NCBI RefSeq assembly: GCF_000282035.1
Contig: NZ_AKKA01000095.1
Span: 1 to 64,000 of the forward strand
Length of the DNA: 64,000 nt
DNA from: Rhizobium sp. CF122
GTDB taxonomy: Bacteria > Pseudomonadota > Alphaproteobacteria > Rhizobiales > Rhizobiaceae
Direction of reading: 5' to 3'
The notes below the pieces were generated by a model. It saw only the letters and a program-made list of their open reading frames with translations. It had not been told where the DNA came from and ran no database searches. Made by a program: the position numbers and the translations under genes. Below are positions 51,889 to 59,814 of this stretch, piece by piece (positions within the stretch are counted from its first letter, which is position 1; each line of letters starts with the position of its first letter).

Positions 51889-52782
51889 ATGACTGACACG
51901 ATCCTCGTTACCGGCGCTACCGGTGAGACCGGCCGCTACACCGTCCAACGCCTGCTCGAAAAGGGTCATGCCGTCAGGGCTATGGTCCACAAGGAGGATC
52001 AGCGGGCCGAGGCGCTTCGCAGCGACGGCGCGGAGGTCGTGGTCGGCGACCTCTTCGAGCATGACGACGTTATCCGCGCCGCCGCCGGCGCCGCCGCCGC
52101 CTATTTCTGCTACCCCGTCCGTCCCGGCATCATCCAGACGACGGCATATTTCGCGGATGCGGCCAGGCGCGCCGGCCTCAAGGCCGTAATCAACATGTCG
52201 CAGATCTCCGCGCGCGAGGACTCCAAGAGTCATGCCGCGCGCGATCACTGGATCGCCGAGCGGGTCTTCGACTGGTCGGGCGTTCCCACCATCCATCTGC
52301 GGCCGACCTTCTTCTCGCAATGGCTGCTCTACCCGTTCGCACGCAAGACGATCGTCGAACAGAGCATCATCGACCTTCCCTACGGGGCTGGCCGTCATGC
52401 TCCCATCGCTGCCGAGGACCAGGCCCGCCTCATCGCAGCGCTGCTGGTGGAGCCGGCCGCCCATATCGGCAAGACCTACACGCTTCATGGGCCGACCGAG
52501 CTTGACCAGCCGGGTATCGCCGCAGCCATCAGCGAGGTGCTCGGCCGCAAGATCAGCTACCGGCCGCTGACCATCCCCGCCTACCGCGATCGCCTGGAAA
52601 AGTTCGGGCTGCCGGAATTTTTGATCCAGCATTTCTGCGCGATCGCCCTTGATTACCAGAATGGCATCTTCTCGGGCGCCGACAAGATCATCGCCGAAGT
52701 GACGGGCGTGCCACCGATGACCGTGCAGGACTTCGTCACCTCGCACCGGGCCGCCTTCAATACGCTGGACGCGGCGGCGTAA
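51889..52782 (+). CDS. NmrA/QOR2-like NAD(P)-binding protein
   Basis: A 297-residue atypical SDR with the Rossmann motif LVTGATGETGRYTVQRLLEKGH (about 6-27). It has the NmrA-like pattern VVGDLFEHDDVIRAAAGAAAAYFCYP and HLRPTFFSQWLLYP. Such proteins are quinone oxidoreductases (QOR2) or redox sensors lacking the catalytic Tyr. AAGGAG precedes the ATG. Under likely MarR control with a downstream SDR. Confidence 0.85.
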   Translation: MTDTILVTGATGETGRYTVQRLLEKGHAVRAMVHKEDQRAEALRSDGAEVVVGDLFEHDDVIRAAAGAAAAYFCYPVRPGIIQTTAYFADAARRAGLKAVINMSQISAREDSKSHAARDHWIAERVFDWSGVPTIHLRPTFFSQWLLYPFARKTIVEQSIIDLPYGAGRHAPIAAEDQARLIAALLVEPAAHIGKTYTLHGPTELDQPGIAAAISEVLGRKISYRPLTIPAYRDRLEKFGLPEFLIQHFCAIALDYQNGIFSGADKIIAEVTGVPPMTVQDFVTSHRAAFNTLDAAA

Positions 52783-52852
52783 GCCGCTTCGGCGCGGGCC
52801 GACGAGCATCGGCATCACCGCGTCTGAAAAACCGGCTCCGTCACAAGCTGAT

Positions 52853-52875
52853 GGCGGCGCGATAAACGCGCCGCC
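52853..52875 (+). promoter_or_regulatory. Intercistronic stem-loop between NmrA-like and SDR genes
   Basis: Arms GGCGGCGCG and CGCGCCGCC (9 bp, perfect) surround ATAAA, 27 bp before the SDR start. No U-run follows, so read-through into the SDR gene is expected. It resembles the stem at 5393-5416 in sequence (GGCGGCGCG). Confidence 0.6.
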
Positions 52876-52901
52876 CAGCCAGTCTTTCCAGGAGAAACAA
52901 G

Positions 52902-53678
52902 TTGAACATCGACCTATCAGGTAAAGTCGCCCTGGTCACAGGATCCACCGAAGGCATCGGATTTGCCATTGCCGGTGGGCTCCATGAGGCGGGCGGGGCA
53001 GTCATCATCAACGGCCGCACCCAGCAAAAGGTCGATGCAGCGGTGGCGCGCCTCGGCGGCCGTGCGCGCGGTCATGCGCTCGACCTCGCAAGCACCGAGG
53101 GATGTGACGCCATGATCCGGGCCGAACCCGAGCCAGACATCGTCGTCAGCAATCTCGGCATCTTTCAGCCGCTGGACTTCTTCGAGACCGACGATGCGAT
53201 CTGGGACCGCCACTGGCAGGTCAACGTCATGGCAGGCGTGCGCCTGGCGCGCGCCTACCTTCCAAAAATGGCTGCCAAGTCGTGGGGGCGCTTCATCTTC
53301 CTCGGATCGGAATCCGCCTTCAATATTCCTGTCGAGATGATCCACTACGGCGTCAGCAAGACCGCCGACGTCGCCGTTGCGCGCGGTCTCGCCAAGCGCA
53401 TGGCTGGCACCGGAGTGACGGTGAACTCGGTGCTACCGGGCCCGACCATGTCCGAAGGCGCCGCCAAGATGCTCAAGGGACATGTCACGGCCGAGCGGTC
53501 CTTCGAGCAAGTCGGCATCGACTTCGTCAAGACGCATCGTCCGACCTCCATCATCGAGCGGCCGGCAACGGTCGAGGAAGTCGCGAACATGGTGGTCTAT
53601 CTCGCCTCCCCCCTCGCATCCGCCACGACCGGTGCGGCGCTGAGAGTCGACGGCGGCGTCGTGGACTCGCTCGTCTAG
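52902..53678 (+). CDS. Short-chain dehydrogenase/reductase
   Basis: A 258-residue classical SDR: cofactor motif VTGSTEGIGFAIA, NLGIF at the NNAG position (Asn-Leu-Gly), Ser in FLGSESAF, and the YGVSK active-site pair (about 150-154), with C-terminal VDGGVVDSLV. The start is TTG, with CAGGAGA upstream; an ATG is not available at this position. The substrate is not evident. It probably shares the transcript of the NmrA-like gene under MarR control. Confidence 0.86.
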   Translation: MNIDLSGKVALVTGSTEGIGFAIAGGLHEAGGAVIINGRTQQKVDAAVARLGGRARGHALDLASTEGCDAMIRAEPEPDIVVSNLGIFQPLDFFETDDAIWDRHWQVNVMAGVRLARAYLPKMAAKSWGRFIFLGSESAFNIPVEMIHYGVSKTADVAVARGLAKRMAGTGVTVNSVLPGPTMSEGAAKMLKGHVTAERSFEQVGIDFVKTHRPTSIIERPATVEEVANMVVYLASPLASATTGAALRVDGGVVDSLV

Positions 53679-53733
53679 CGCTCCAGCCAAAGGCTCGCCC
53701 GCCAGTTCTCCAGCCTCTCAGACCGCTGAAGAG

Positions 53734-53780
53734 TGGTCGCCCTGAAGAGATTCGAACTTTCGACCCGTGATTTAATCACG
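53734..53780 (-). other. tRNA 3'-end-like fragment, possible attachment-site scar
   Basis: Read on the minus strand, 47 nt end in GCGACCA and contain the T-loop TTCGAAT preceded by GGGTCGAAAG, with an anticodon-arm-like TGATTAAATCACG before it. This matches the 3' half of a lysine-type tRNA; the 5' half is absent because the Fic coding sequence begins there. tRNA 3' ends are common integrase attachment sites. The T-stem is imperfect (one mismatch), so it is not a functional tRNA. Confidence 0.5.
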
Positions 53781-54954
53781 TAGCCGGCAGGGGATCAGTG
53801 CCTTCGCTTAGGATTGCGAGATATCTACGGTAGCTAAAAACACGGCCACGCTTGCGACCTGTCACCTCGTCGACAATCCCCAAGCGCTCCAAGTCAGCGA
53901 GCGCTGCATTGACAGTCGGTGCGGAAAGGCCTGTCATTTGAACGATCTGATTTGCCGTATGAAAGGGGTTTTGCTGAAAGAGTTCGTGAATACGAAGGGC
54001 CGATCCAGCTCTGTCGCTCTCGGTTGTGATTTTCTCCCTGTCCTCCTTGAAAAGATCGACAATCCGAGTGGCAGCTTCAAATGCTTGGTTGGCGGTGTCG
54101 GCTACACCTGTCAGGAAGAAGTCTAACCAACCTTCCCAGTTTCCATGTTCACGGACCTCTTGCAGTAATCGATAATATTCCCTTCGATGAGCCTTGAGGT
54201 AAAGACTGAGGTAGAGCAATGGTTTGCGTAGAACGCCGTTCACACACAGGTAAAGAGTGACAAGCAGACGACCTATACGGCCATTGCCATCGAGAAATGG
54301 ATGGATCGTTTCGAACTGGACATGCAGGAGGCCGGCTTTGATCAGTGCCGGTAATCGTGATTGATCGTCATGCATGAAGCGCTCGAACGCATCTAGGCAG
54401 CCACCCAATTCCGTCACAGGTGGTGGCACGAAGAGTGCGTTACCGGGTCGCGTGCCTCCAATCCAATTCTGCGAGCGCCGAAACTCTCCTGGATCCTTAG
54501 TGCCTCCGCGCCCGCTTTGCAGCAGTCGTGCGTGCATCTCTCGGATCAGGCGCAATGACATTGGCAGCGTTTCCAAACGCTCCAAACCGTACATCATCGC
54601 ATCAACGTAATTGGAAACCTCACGAATATCATCGACCGGTTGCCACGCTTGAGCCTCGGTCTCAAACCGCAAAAGATCGGAAAGAGTCGACTGTGTACCT
54701 TCAATCTGCGAGGAAAGAACTGCCTCTTTTCTCACATACATGTAAAGGAATAGCTCCTGGCGCGGGAGCAGCATTGTGATGCCATCCAGGCGACCGAGCG
54801 CACGCTCTGCCAGACTGAGGCGCTGCAATAGCGAAAGGACATCGATGGATGGCTCGGGCGGCAATGGCGGAGGCACGAACGCCCGTACTGTTTCGCTCGC
54901 TGCTGTTGTTTCGACAAAACGACCCAGGCGCAAATTAGGTTCGGAATCAGACAT
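53776..54954 (-). CDS. Fic-domain protein (AMP-transferase family, class II)
   Basis: A 392-residue protein with Fic_N and Fic domains. The catalytic motif HPFLDGNGRIGR (His218 to Arg229) is intact, and an inhibitory [S/T]xxxE[G/N] motif, SSQIEG (residues 81-86), precedes it, as in self-inhibited class II Fic proteins. The C-terminal segment HTANQIVQMTGLSAPTVNAALADLERLGI is a winged HTH, so it may bind DNA. Fic enzymes transfer AMP to hydroxyl groups of target proteins. Its stop codon lies inside the tRNA-like fragment. The gene looks less G+C-rich than its neighbours, which would fit acquisition. Confidence 0.9.
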   Translation of the reverse strand: MSDSEPNLRLGRFVETTAASETVRAFVPPPLPPEPSIDVLSLLQRLSLAERALGRLDGITMLLPRQELFLYMYVRKEAVLSSQIEGTQSTLSDLLRFETEAQAWQPVDDIREVSNYVDAMMYGLERLETLPMSLRLIREMHARLLQSGRGGTKDPGEFRRSQNWIGGTRPGNALFVPPPVTELGGCLDAFERFMHDDQSRLPALIKAGLLHVQFETIHPFLDGNGRIGRLLVTLYLCVNGVLRKPLLYLSLYLKAHRREYYRLLQEVREHGNWEGWLDFFLTGVADTANQAFEAATRIVDLFKEDREKITTESDRAGSALRIHELFQQNPFHTANQIVQMTGLSAPTVNAALADLERLGIVDEVTGRKRGRVFSYRRYLAILSEGTDPLPAT

Positions 54955-55549
54955 AGCCTAATATGAATTCCGTCCGTTATTTAAGCAAGCGCCCTTCTAT
55001 TTAAATAAGCATCAAGCTTAGGTAAGCGGGCTTAATTAACGTAGATCGTTGTCACTGCGTCAAGCGCAGGCGACCGATTCCAGGCCAGCTCCATGAGACC
55101 ACGGTGCCGATGGCCGCCATCCGACGGACCGTCCGCCAATACATCATTTCTTAAAACTGCGCTCCTATTCCCGCTCGCCCTCGGCATTGGTGCCGAGAGA
55201 AATGGAATGAGCATGACCTAACAAGACCTTTCATCACGTCCTTGTCAGCGAAAAATCTCGGAATTCTGCGAGGTGCGCATCGCGCCGATAGCTCCGAAGC
55301 GGGTGCTGGGGAATATCCGCCCTTACCTCATCAGCCTAATTATATACCGCAATCTTCACCTTGATCGCACCGATGTGAAGCTGAATGCCATTGACAATCG
55401 GGCATTCGATCCGATCGGCAGATCCTGGGCAATCAATCTCAAACCTAATGATAGTCTTTGCGGCTGCGGATCGGGATTTCTGAACGTAATGTCCTGTGGC
55501 AACTTTTGCCATGGCGCGTCTTTCAGGCACAAATCGGAATGCCACTCTT
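54955..55549. other. Intergenic region without a recognised gene
   Basis: About 600 bp before the GntR-type operator. Short frames on both strands (such as 55273-55566 and 55336-55545) show no family features. The A+T-rich start (54955-55030) may contain the Fic promoter. Confidence 0.5.
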
Positions 55550-55569
55550 TGTCAATACATGTATAGACA
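55550..55569. promoter_or_regulatory. GntR-type operator upstream of the SDR gene
   Basis: A 20-bp near-perfect palindrome (TGTCAATACATGTATAGACA; one mismatched pair) lies 46 bp before the SDR start. It is the same motif as at 56427-56446 and probably overlaps the promoter. Confidence 0.75.
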
Positions 55570-55615
55570 TTATTGTTGAACGGTGGTTCTATCCTGCAAA
55601 AGTAAGGGGATCATC

Positions 55616-56386
55616 ATGGCCAATACGATGTTCGATCTGGCAGGAAGAGTGGCAGTTGTGACCGGAGCGAGCCGCGGCCTGGGCCAATGGATTGCGCTGG
55701 CGCTTGCCGAAGCGGGTGCCGATGTTTGCGTTACGGCGCGCGATCAAAATTCGCTAAGCGAAACCAAAGAGAAGATTGAGGCGCTTAACAGGACCTGCAT
55801 CACGAGCGCCCAGGATGTGACAGACATCTCGTCCATCGACGAAACGCTAAGCAAGTTCGAAAACATCACTGGCGCTGTCGATATCCTTGTCAACAATGCC
55901 GGCTACGAACAGATATCTCCCTCGCTCGACGTCGATGAACAGATCTGGGACAAGATCATCGGCACCAACCTCAAGGGCGCGTTCTTCTGGTCGCAAGCCG
56001 CAGCACGCCGGATGTCCCGCCGAGCCCACGGTGGGAGCATAATCAATCTCTGCTCCCTCACGTCCTACGTCGGCATCCCGACCGCTGTGCCCTATGGCTC
56101 CTCGAAGTCGGGACTGCTCGGCATGACGCGCGCGCTTTCGGCGGAATGGGCGCCGCTGGGCATCCGCGTGAATGCGGTGGCTCCGGGCTATTTCCGAACA
56201 GCGATGACCGAAGGGTTTTATCAGGATAAGGGCTGGTCTGCGAAAATGCTCGACAAGATCCCACAGAAGCGGTTCGGTGATGGTTCCGACATCGGCGGCG
56301 CCGTCGTCTTCCTTGCGAGTGGCGCATCGGCCTACATTACTGGCCAATGCATTCCTGTCGACGGCGGCTTTCTGGCGTCGATATAG
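55616..56386 (+). CDS. Short-chain dehydrogenase, candidate DHPS 2-dehydrogenase
   Basis: A 256-residue classical SDR (gluconate-5-dehydrogenase / glucose-dehydrogenase-like): TGASRGLGQ, NNAGYEQ, Ser in NLCSLTSY, YGSSK active-site pair and C-terminal GQCIPVDGGFL. AAGGGGA precedes the ATG at 55616. In bacteria that degrade 2,3-dihydroxypropane-1-sulfonate, HpsO and HpsP are two dehydrogenases interconverting its enantiomers; one could correspond to this SDR. This is inference from the HisD-like neighbour and the sulfonate-type transporter. Confidence 0.82.
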   Translation: MANTMFDLAGRVAVVTGASRGLGQWIALALAEAGADVCVTARDQNSLSETKEKIEALNRTCITSAQDVTDISSIDETLSKFENITGAVDILVNNAGYEQISPSLDVDEQIWDKIIGTNLKGAFFWSQAAARRMSRRAHGGSIINLCSLTSYVGIPTAVPYGSSKSGLLGMTRALSAEWAPLGIRVNAVAPGYFRTAMTEGFYQDKGWSAKMLDKIPQKRFGDGSDIGGAVVFLASGASAYITGQCIPVDGGFLASI

Positions 56387-56426
56387 AAACGGAAATTGAC
56401 GCTTGACAGCACATGAATGATCATAT

Positions 56427-56446
56427 TGTCTATAGATGTATAGACA
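56427..56446. promoter_or_regulatory. GntR-type operator upstream of the HisD-like operon
   Basis: TGTCTATAGATGTATAGACA is a 20-bp palindrome with a single mismatched pair, 222 bp before the HisD-like gene. With 55550-55569 it defines the consensus TGTCTATACATGTATAGACA. Confidence 0.78.
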
Positions 56447-56667
56447 ACTCTAGACAATAAAAACGGGAACGAAGTCTTCGACTTCCTGGGAATTTGCCGG
56501 ATAGCCATCCGGCGTCCTCGCACGAACAGCTTGCAGGGTATTGCGCCGGTGGCCACCGACTTGCGGTGCGTTTCAGCATGACCTGTAGGGACGATACATC
56601 GTCGCGCCGTCAGGGCGCGGACGACAGCGGCTGTCTGCGCCTCTGTGCGCCAACAAGGGTATGAGCA

Positions 56668-57996
56668 ATGACCGACGTCACTTTTCATGAATATTCCAAT
56701 CTTGGACCGGATGAGCAGGCCGCGCTCTTGCGACGGTCTGAAACAGACATCTCGGGCTTCATCGAGAAAGTGACACCAATCCTTGAGGCCGTGCGCACCG
56801 AGGGTGACCGCGCCGTTGCCCGCTTCGGCCGCGACCTCGACAAGGCAAATATTACAGAAGCAACGATCAAGGCAACGGATGCGGAATTCGACGCCGCCTT
56901 CAAGCTCGTCAGCGAAGATGTGATCGAGGCCATCACCTTCGGCATCGAGAATATTCGTCATTTTCATGAAGAGCAGAAGCCCGAGGCCATGTGGCTGAAG
57001 GAGATCAAGCCAGGCGCCTTTGCCGGCGACCGCTTCACCCCGATCAAGTCCGCCGCCCTCTACGTTCCGCGCGGCAAAGGTTCGTTTCCGTCGGTCACGA
57101 TGATGACCTCCGTGCCGGCCGTCGTGGCAGGTGTTCCGAATCTGGCGATCGTCACTCCGCCTGCCCCGGACGGTAGCGTGGACGCCGCAACGCTCGTGGC
57201 AGCGCGTCTGGCCGGCGTGGAAACTGTCTACAAGGTAGGCGGCGCTCAGGCAGTCGCAGCGGTTGCCTACGGGACGGAAACGATCAAGCCGGCTCTGAAG
57301 ATCGTTGGGCCGGGAAGCCCTTGGGTGGTCGCAGCCAAGCGGAGCCTGTCAGGCATCATCGACACGGGCCTGCCTGCTGGCCCTTCGGAAGCGATCATTT
57401 TCGCGGACGACACTATCCATGGCGGCCTTGCCGCGCTCGATCTCCTGATCGAGGCCGAGCATGGTCCCGACTCTTCCGCCTATCTCGTGACCCATAGCCG
57501 CCGCGTGGCCGAGGAGGCCCTCGCCGCGCTGCCTGAGCATTGGGCACGTATGACCGAACAGCGCGTCCAGTTCTCGAGTGCCGTCCTTTCGGGCAAATGC
57601 GGTGGGATCATCCTCACCTCCTCGATCGAGGAAAGCTACGACTTCGTCAACGCCTACGCGCCGGAGCATCTCGAAATCCTCTCGCAGGATCCCTTCGCCC
57701 ATCTCGGACAGATCACGGAGGCTGCAGAAATCCTCATGGGTCCACATACCCCTGTCAGCATCGCCAATTTCTGCCTCGGTCCAAATGCCGTGCTGCCGAC
57801 GAGCCGCTGGGCGCGCACGTTCGGCCCGCTGTCGGTGACCGATTTTGTGAAGCGCAGTTCGATCGGCTACGTGACAGCGTCGGCCTATCCCGAGTTTGCG
57901 AAGCGTGCCCATACGCTTGCGGAGTATGAAGGCTTCTCATCTCACGCGTATGCGGTCTCGGCGGTCCGCGACGACTATCTGCCAAAGCGGGGCTGA
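56668..57996 (+). CDS. HisD-family dehydrogenase, HpsN-like (sulfopropanediol 3-dehydrogenase candidate)
   Basis: A 442-residue protein of the histidinol-dehydrogenase family: DRFTPIKSAALYVPRGKGSFPS, KVGGAQAVAAVAYGTETI, SEAIIFADD, and the AEHGPDSSAY zinc/active-site region with EHLEIL. C-terminal GPLSVTDFVKRSSIGYVT is shared with HisD and HpsN. No histidine-biosynthesis gene is nearby and the next genes are a Zn-alcohol dehydrogenase, a GntR regulator and a sulfonate-type transporter. HpsN oxidises (R)-2,3-dihydroxypropane-1-sulfonate to sulfolactate. The assignment is by context; related HisD-like enzymes act on other alcohols. Confidence 0.8.
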   Translation: MTDVTFHEYSNLGPDEQAALLRRSETDISGFIEKVTPILEAVRTEGDRAVARFGRDLDKANITEATIKATDAEFDAAFKLVSEDVIEAITFGIENIRHFHEEQKPEAMWLKEIKPGAFAGDRFTPIKSAALYVPRGKGSFPSVTMMTSVPAVVAGVPNLAIVTPPAPDGSVDAATLVAARLAGVETVYKVGGAQAVAAVAYGTETIKPALKIVGPGSPWVVAAKRSLSGIIDTGLPAGPSEAIIFADDTIHGGLAALDLLIEAEHGPDSSAYLVTHSRRVAEEALAALPEHWARMTEQRVQFSSAVLSGKCGGIILTSSIEESYDFVNAYAPEHLEILSQDPFAHLGQITEAAEILMGPHTPVSIANFCLGPNAVLPTSRWARTFGPLSVTDFVKRSSIGYVTASAYPEFAKRAHTLAEYEGFSSHAYAVSAVRDDYLPKRG

Positions 57997-58000
57997 TTGG

Positions 58001-59014
58001 ATGAAGGCGGTCCGGCTTTACGACGCGCTTGATCTTAGGGTCGAAGAAGTCGGCAGACCTCTGTCGCCCCCGGAAGGTTACGTGACGATTGATGTTCGCG
58101 CCGTGGGCATCTGCGGCTCGGACCTTCACAACTACAGAACCGGCCAGTGGATCAGCAGGCGTCCATCCACCGCTGGACACGAGTTCTGCGGTCGCGTCTC
58201 CGCAATTGGTGAGGGCGTCGAAGGTCTCGCGATCGGTGACCTCGTCGCAGCTGACTCCCGCCTTTACTGTGGCCAATGTGAAGCATGCAGATCAGGCCGC
58301 ACCAATATCTGCGAACATCTCGGTTTCGTCGGCGAGGTATGCGACGGAGGATTTGCGGAGCAGGCCCAACTACCCGCTCGTCTGGTTTTCAAGCACGAGC
58401 CGTCACTTGATCCTGCAGTGGCGGCCATGGCCGAACCTTTGGCCGTCGCCCTTCATGCGGTACGACGGCTCAATCCGCCCCAAGGCGAAGCGATTATTCT
58501 TATCGGTTGCGGGACAATCGGCGGTCTCTGCGGTTTGCTGCTTTCACATCTCCACGATGGGAAGCTGTTGTTTGCGGATTTGAATGGCAGTCGTGCCGAA
58601 ATGGTGGCCGGCCTCTGCGGAGGCTCGGTGGTCTTGCTGGATAAGTCGCAAGCAAGGACTGCTCTCGGCAACGCGCGACTGCGTTATGCGGTGGATGCAA
58701 CGGGGAGCACAAAGGCCATCGCGCAAGGCATCGAACTTCTGGACGGGGGCGGCGCCTTCGCTCTTGTGGGCATTAGTCATGGGAAACTGGATCTGGATCC
58801 CAATGTCCTGGTCGAGCGCGAGATTTCCCTCGTTGGCTGCCACGCCTTTGAAGACGAACTCGTCGACGCCATCGCGCTGTTGCCAAAACTGCAGTCCTCA
58901 CTTCTGCAATTCAGCGAGATCCGGAGCTCACTCGACGAAATTCCTGACGCGTACTACCGACTGATCGATGGTCGCTCAACCAAATTAAAAACGATCATTC
59001 GAATAGCCGATTGA
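58001..59014 (+). CDS. Zinc-dependent alcohol dehydrogenase (MDR), candidate DHPS 2-dehydrogenase
   Basis: A 337-residue medium-chain dehydrogenase. Catalytic zinc: Cys in VGICGSDLHNYR, GHEFCG. Structural zinc lobe: CGQCEACRSGRTNIC (four Cys). Cofactor motif LIGCGTIGGLCG. The gene lies 4 bp after the HisD-like gene, with start at 58001. Like the SDR, it could be one of the pair that interconverts dihydroxypropane sulfonate enantiomers; L-idonate/threonine dehydrogenase-like activity is the alternative. Confidence 0.85.
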   Translation: MKAVRLYDALDLRVEEVGRPLSPPEGYVTIDVRAVGICGSDLHNYRTGQWISRRPSTAGHEFCGRVSAIGEGVEGLAIGDLVAADSRLYCGQCEACRSGRTNICEHLGFVGEVCDGGFAEQAQLPARLVFKHEPSLDPAVAAMAEPLAVALHAVRRLNPPQGEAIILIGCGTIGGLCGLLLSHLHDGKLLFADLNGSRAEMVAGLCGGSVVLLDKSQARTALGNARLRYAVDATGSTKAIAQGIELLDGGGAFALVGISHGKLDLDPNVLVEREISLVGCHAFEDELVDAIALLPKLQSSLLQFSEIRSSLDEIPDAYYRLIDGRSTKLKTIIRIAD

Positions 59015-59050
59015 TCGAGCATACGCCTCGGCGTGAGACGGAGATAGAAA

Positions 59051-59782
59051 TTGCCCGGTCTTTCAAACACCGCGCGTCCGCTTTACGAAAAAGTCAAGGA
59101 CTTCGTCCTCGACAATATCGGAAACGGCAGTTGGCCACAGAATGAAAAGCTCCCGTCCGAGCATGAATTGACGTCTTCGCTCGGGGTTTCTCGCATGACG
59201 GTTCATCGCGCGCTTCGCGAACTGACTGCCGAAGGCTATCTGCGCAGGGTCCAGGGCGTCGGGACATTCGTGTCGCCTCCCAAGGCGCAGTCGACCCTCA
59301 TCGAGATCAGCAATATCATCACCGAGATCAAAGCGCGTGGAAGCCAACACCGCGCGGAGGTGATCCTGCTCGAGCGGATCGAGCGGCCGGATCAAATGCT
59401 ATTGGACGCGTTCGAGTTCAGAAAGCTTTGCCCCGTCGATCACTCGATGGTCGTTCACTACGAGAATGGCGTCCCTGTTCAACTGGAGGAGCGTTACGTC
59501 AATACAGAGCTCGTGAAGAACTATCTCGATCAGGATTTTACGTCCATCGGCACCTACGATTACCTGCAGCACAGCACGCCGCTAACCGAGGTCGAGCATC
59601 TCATCAGCGCGATCCCGGCGACGGAGAGACATGCACGCCTCCTACATATTCGTGAGCGGGACAGCTGCCTGGTTCTCAACCGAAAAACGTGGACGGGGCA
59701 GGCGATCGCAACGGTCAATACCTTCACCTATGTCGGCAGCCGCTACCCGCTCGGCAGCAGATACTTGCCGCCCAAAAAATGA
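59051..59782 (+). CDS. GntR-family (HutC subfamily) transcriptional regulator
   Basis: A 243-residue protein with the GntR winged HTH (PLYEKVKDFVLDNIGNGSWP and KLPSEHELTSSLGVSRMTVHRALRELTAEGYLRRVQGVGTFV) and a UTRA effector domain (PVDHSMVVHYENGVPVQLEERYVN; RKTWTGQAIATVNTF). It starts with TTG, preceded by GGAG. It is the likely repressor binding the TGTCTATACATGTATAGACA sites before the SDR and the HisD-like operon. The UTRA domain should bind a sulfonate or hydroxy acid from this pathway. Confidence 0.9.
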   Translation: MPGLSNTARPLYEKVKDFVLDNIGNGSWPQNEKLPSEHELTSSLGVSRMTVHRALRELTAEGYLRRVQGVGTFVSPPKAQSTLIEISNIITEIKARGSQHRAEVILLERIERPDQMLLDAFEFRKLCPVDHSMVVHYENGVPVQLEERYVNTELVKNYLDQDFTSIGTYDYLQHSTPLTEVEHLISAIPATERHARLLHIRERDSCLVLNRKTWTGQAIATVNTFTYVGSRYPLGSRYLPPKK

Positions 59783-59814
59783 AAACCTTCGCGTCATTCC
59801 AGGAGTGAGAGATC

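Noticed and set aside
53734..53780. A functional tRNA gene
   Set aside because: Only the 3' half is visible, the T-stem has a mismatch and the 5' half is replaced by the Fic coding sequence.
55273..55566. Small frame in the gap before the GntR operator
   Set aside because: Cysteine/serine-rich sequence with no family features, running into the operator. A competing antisense frame is equally open.
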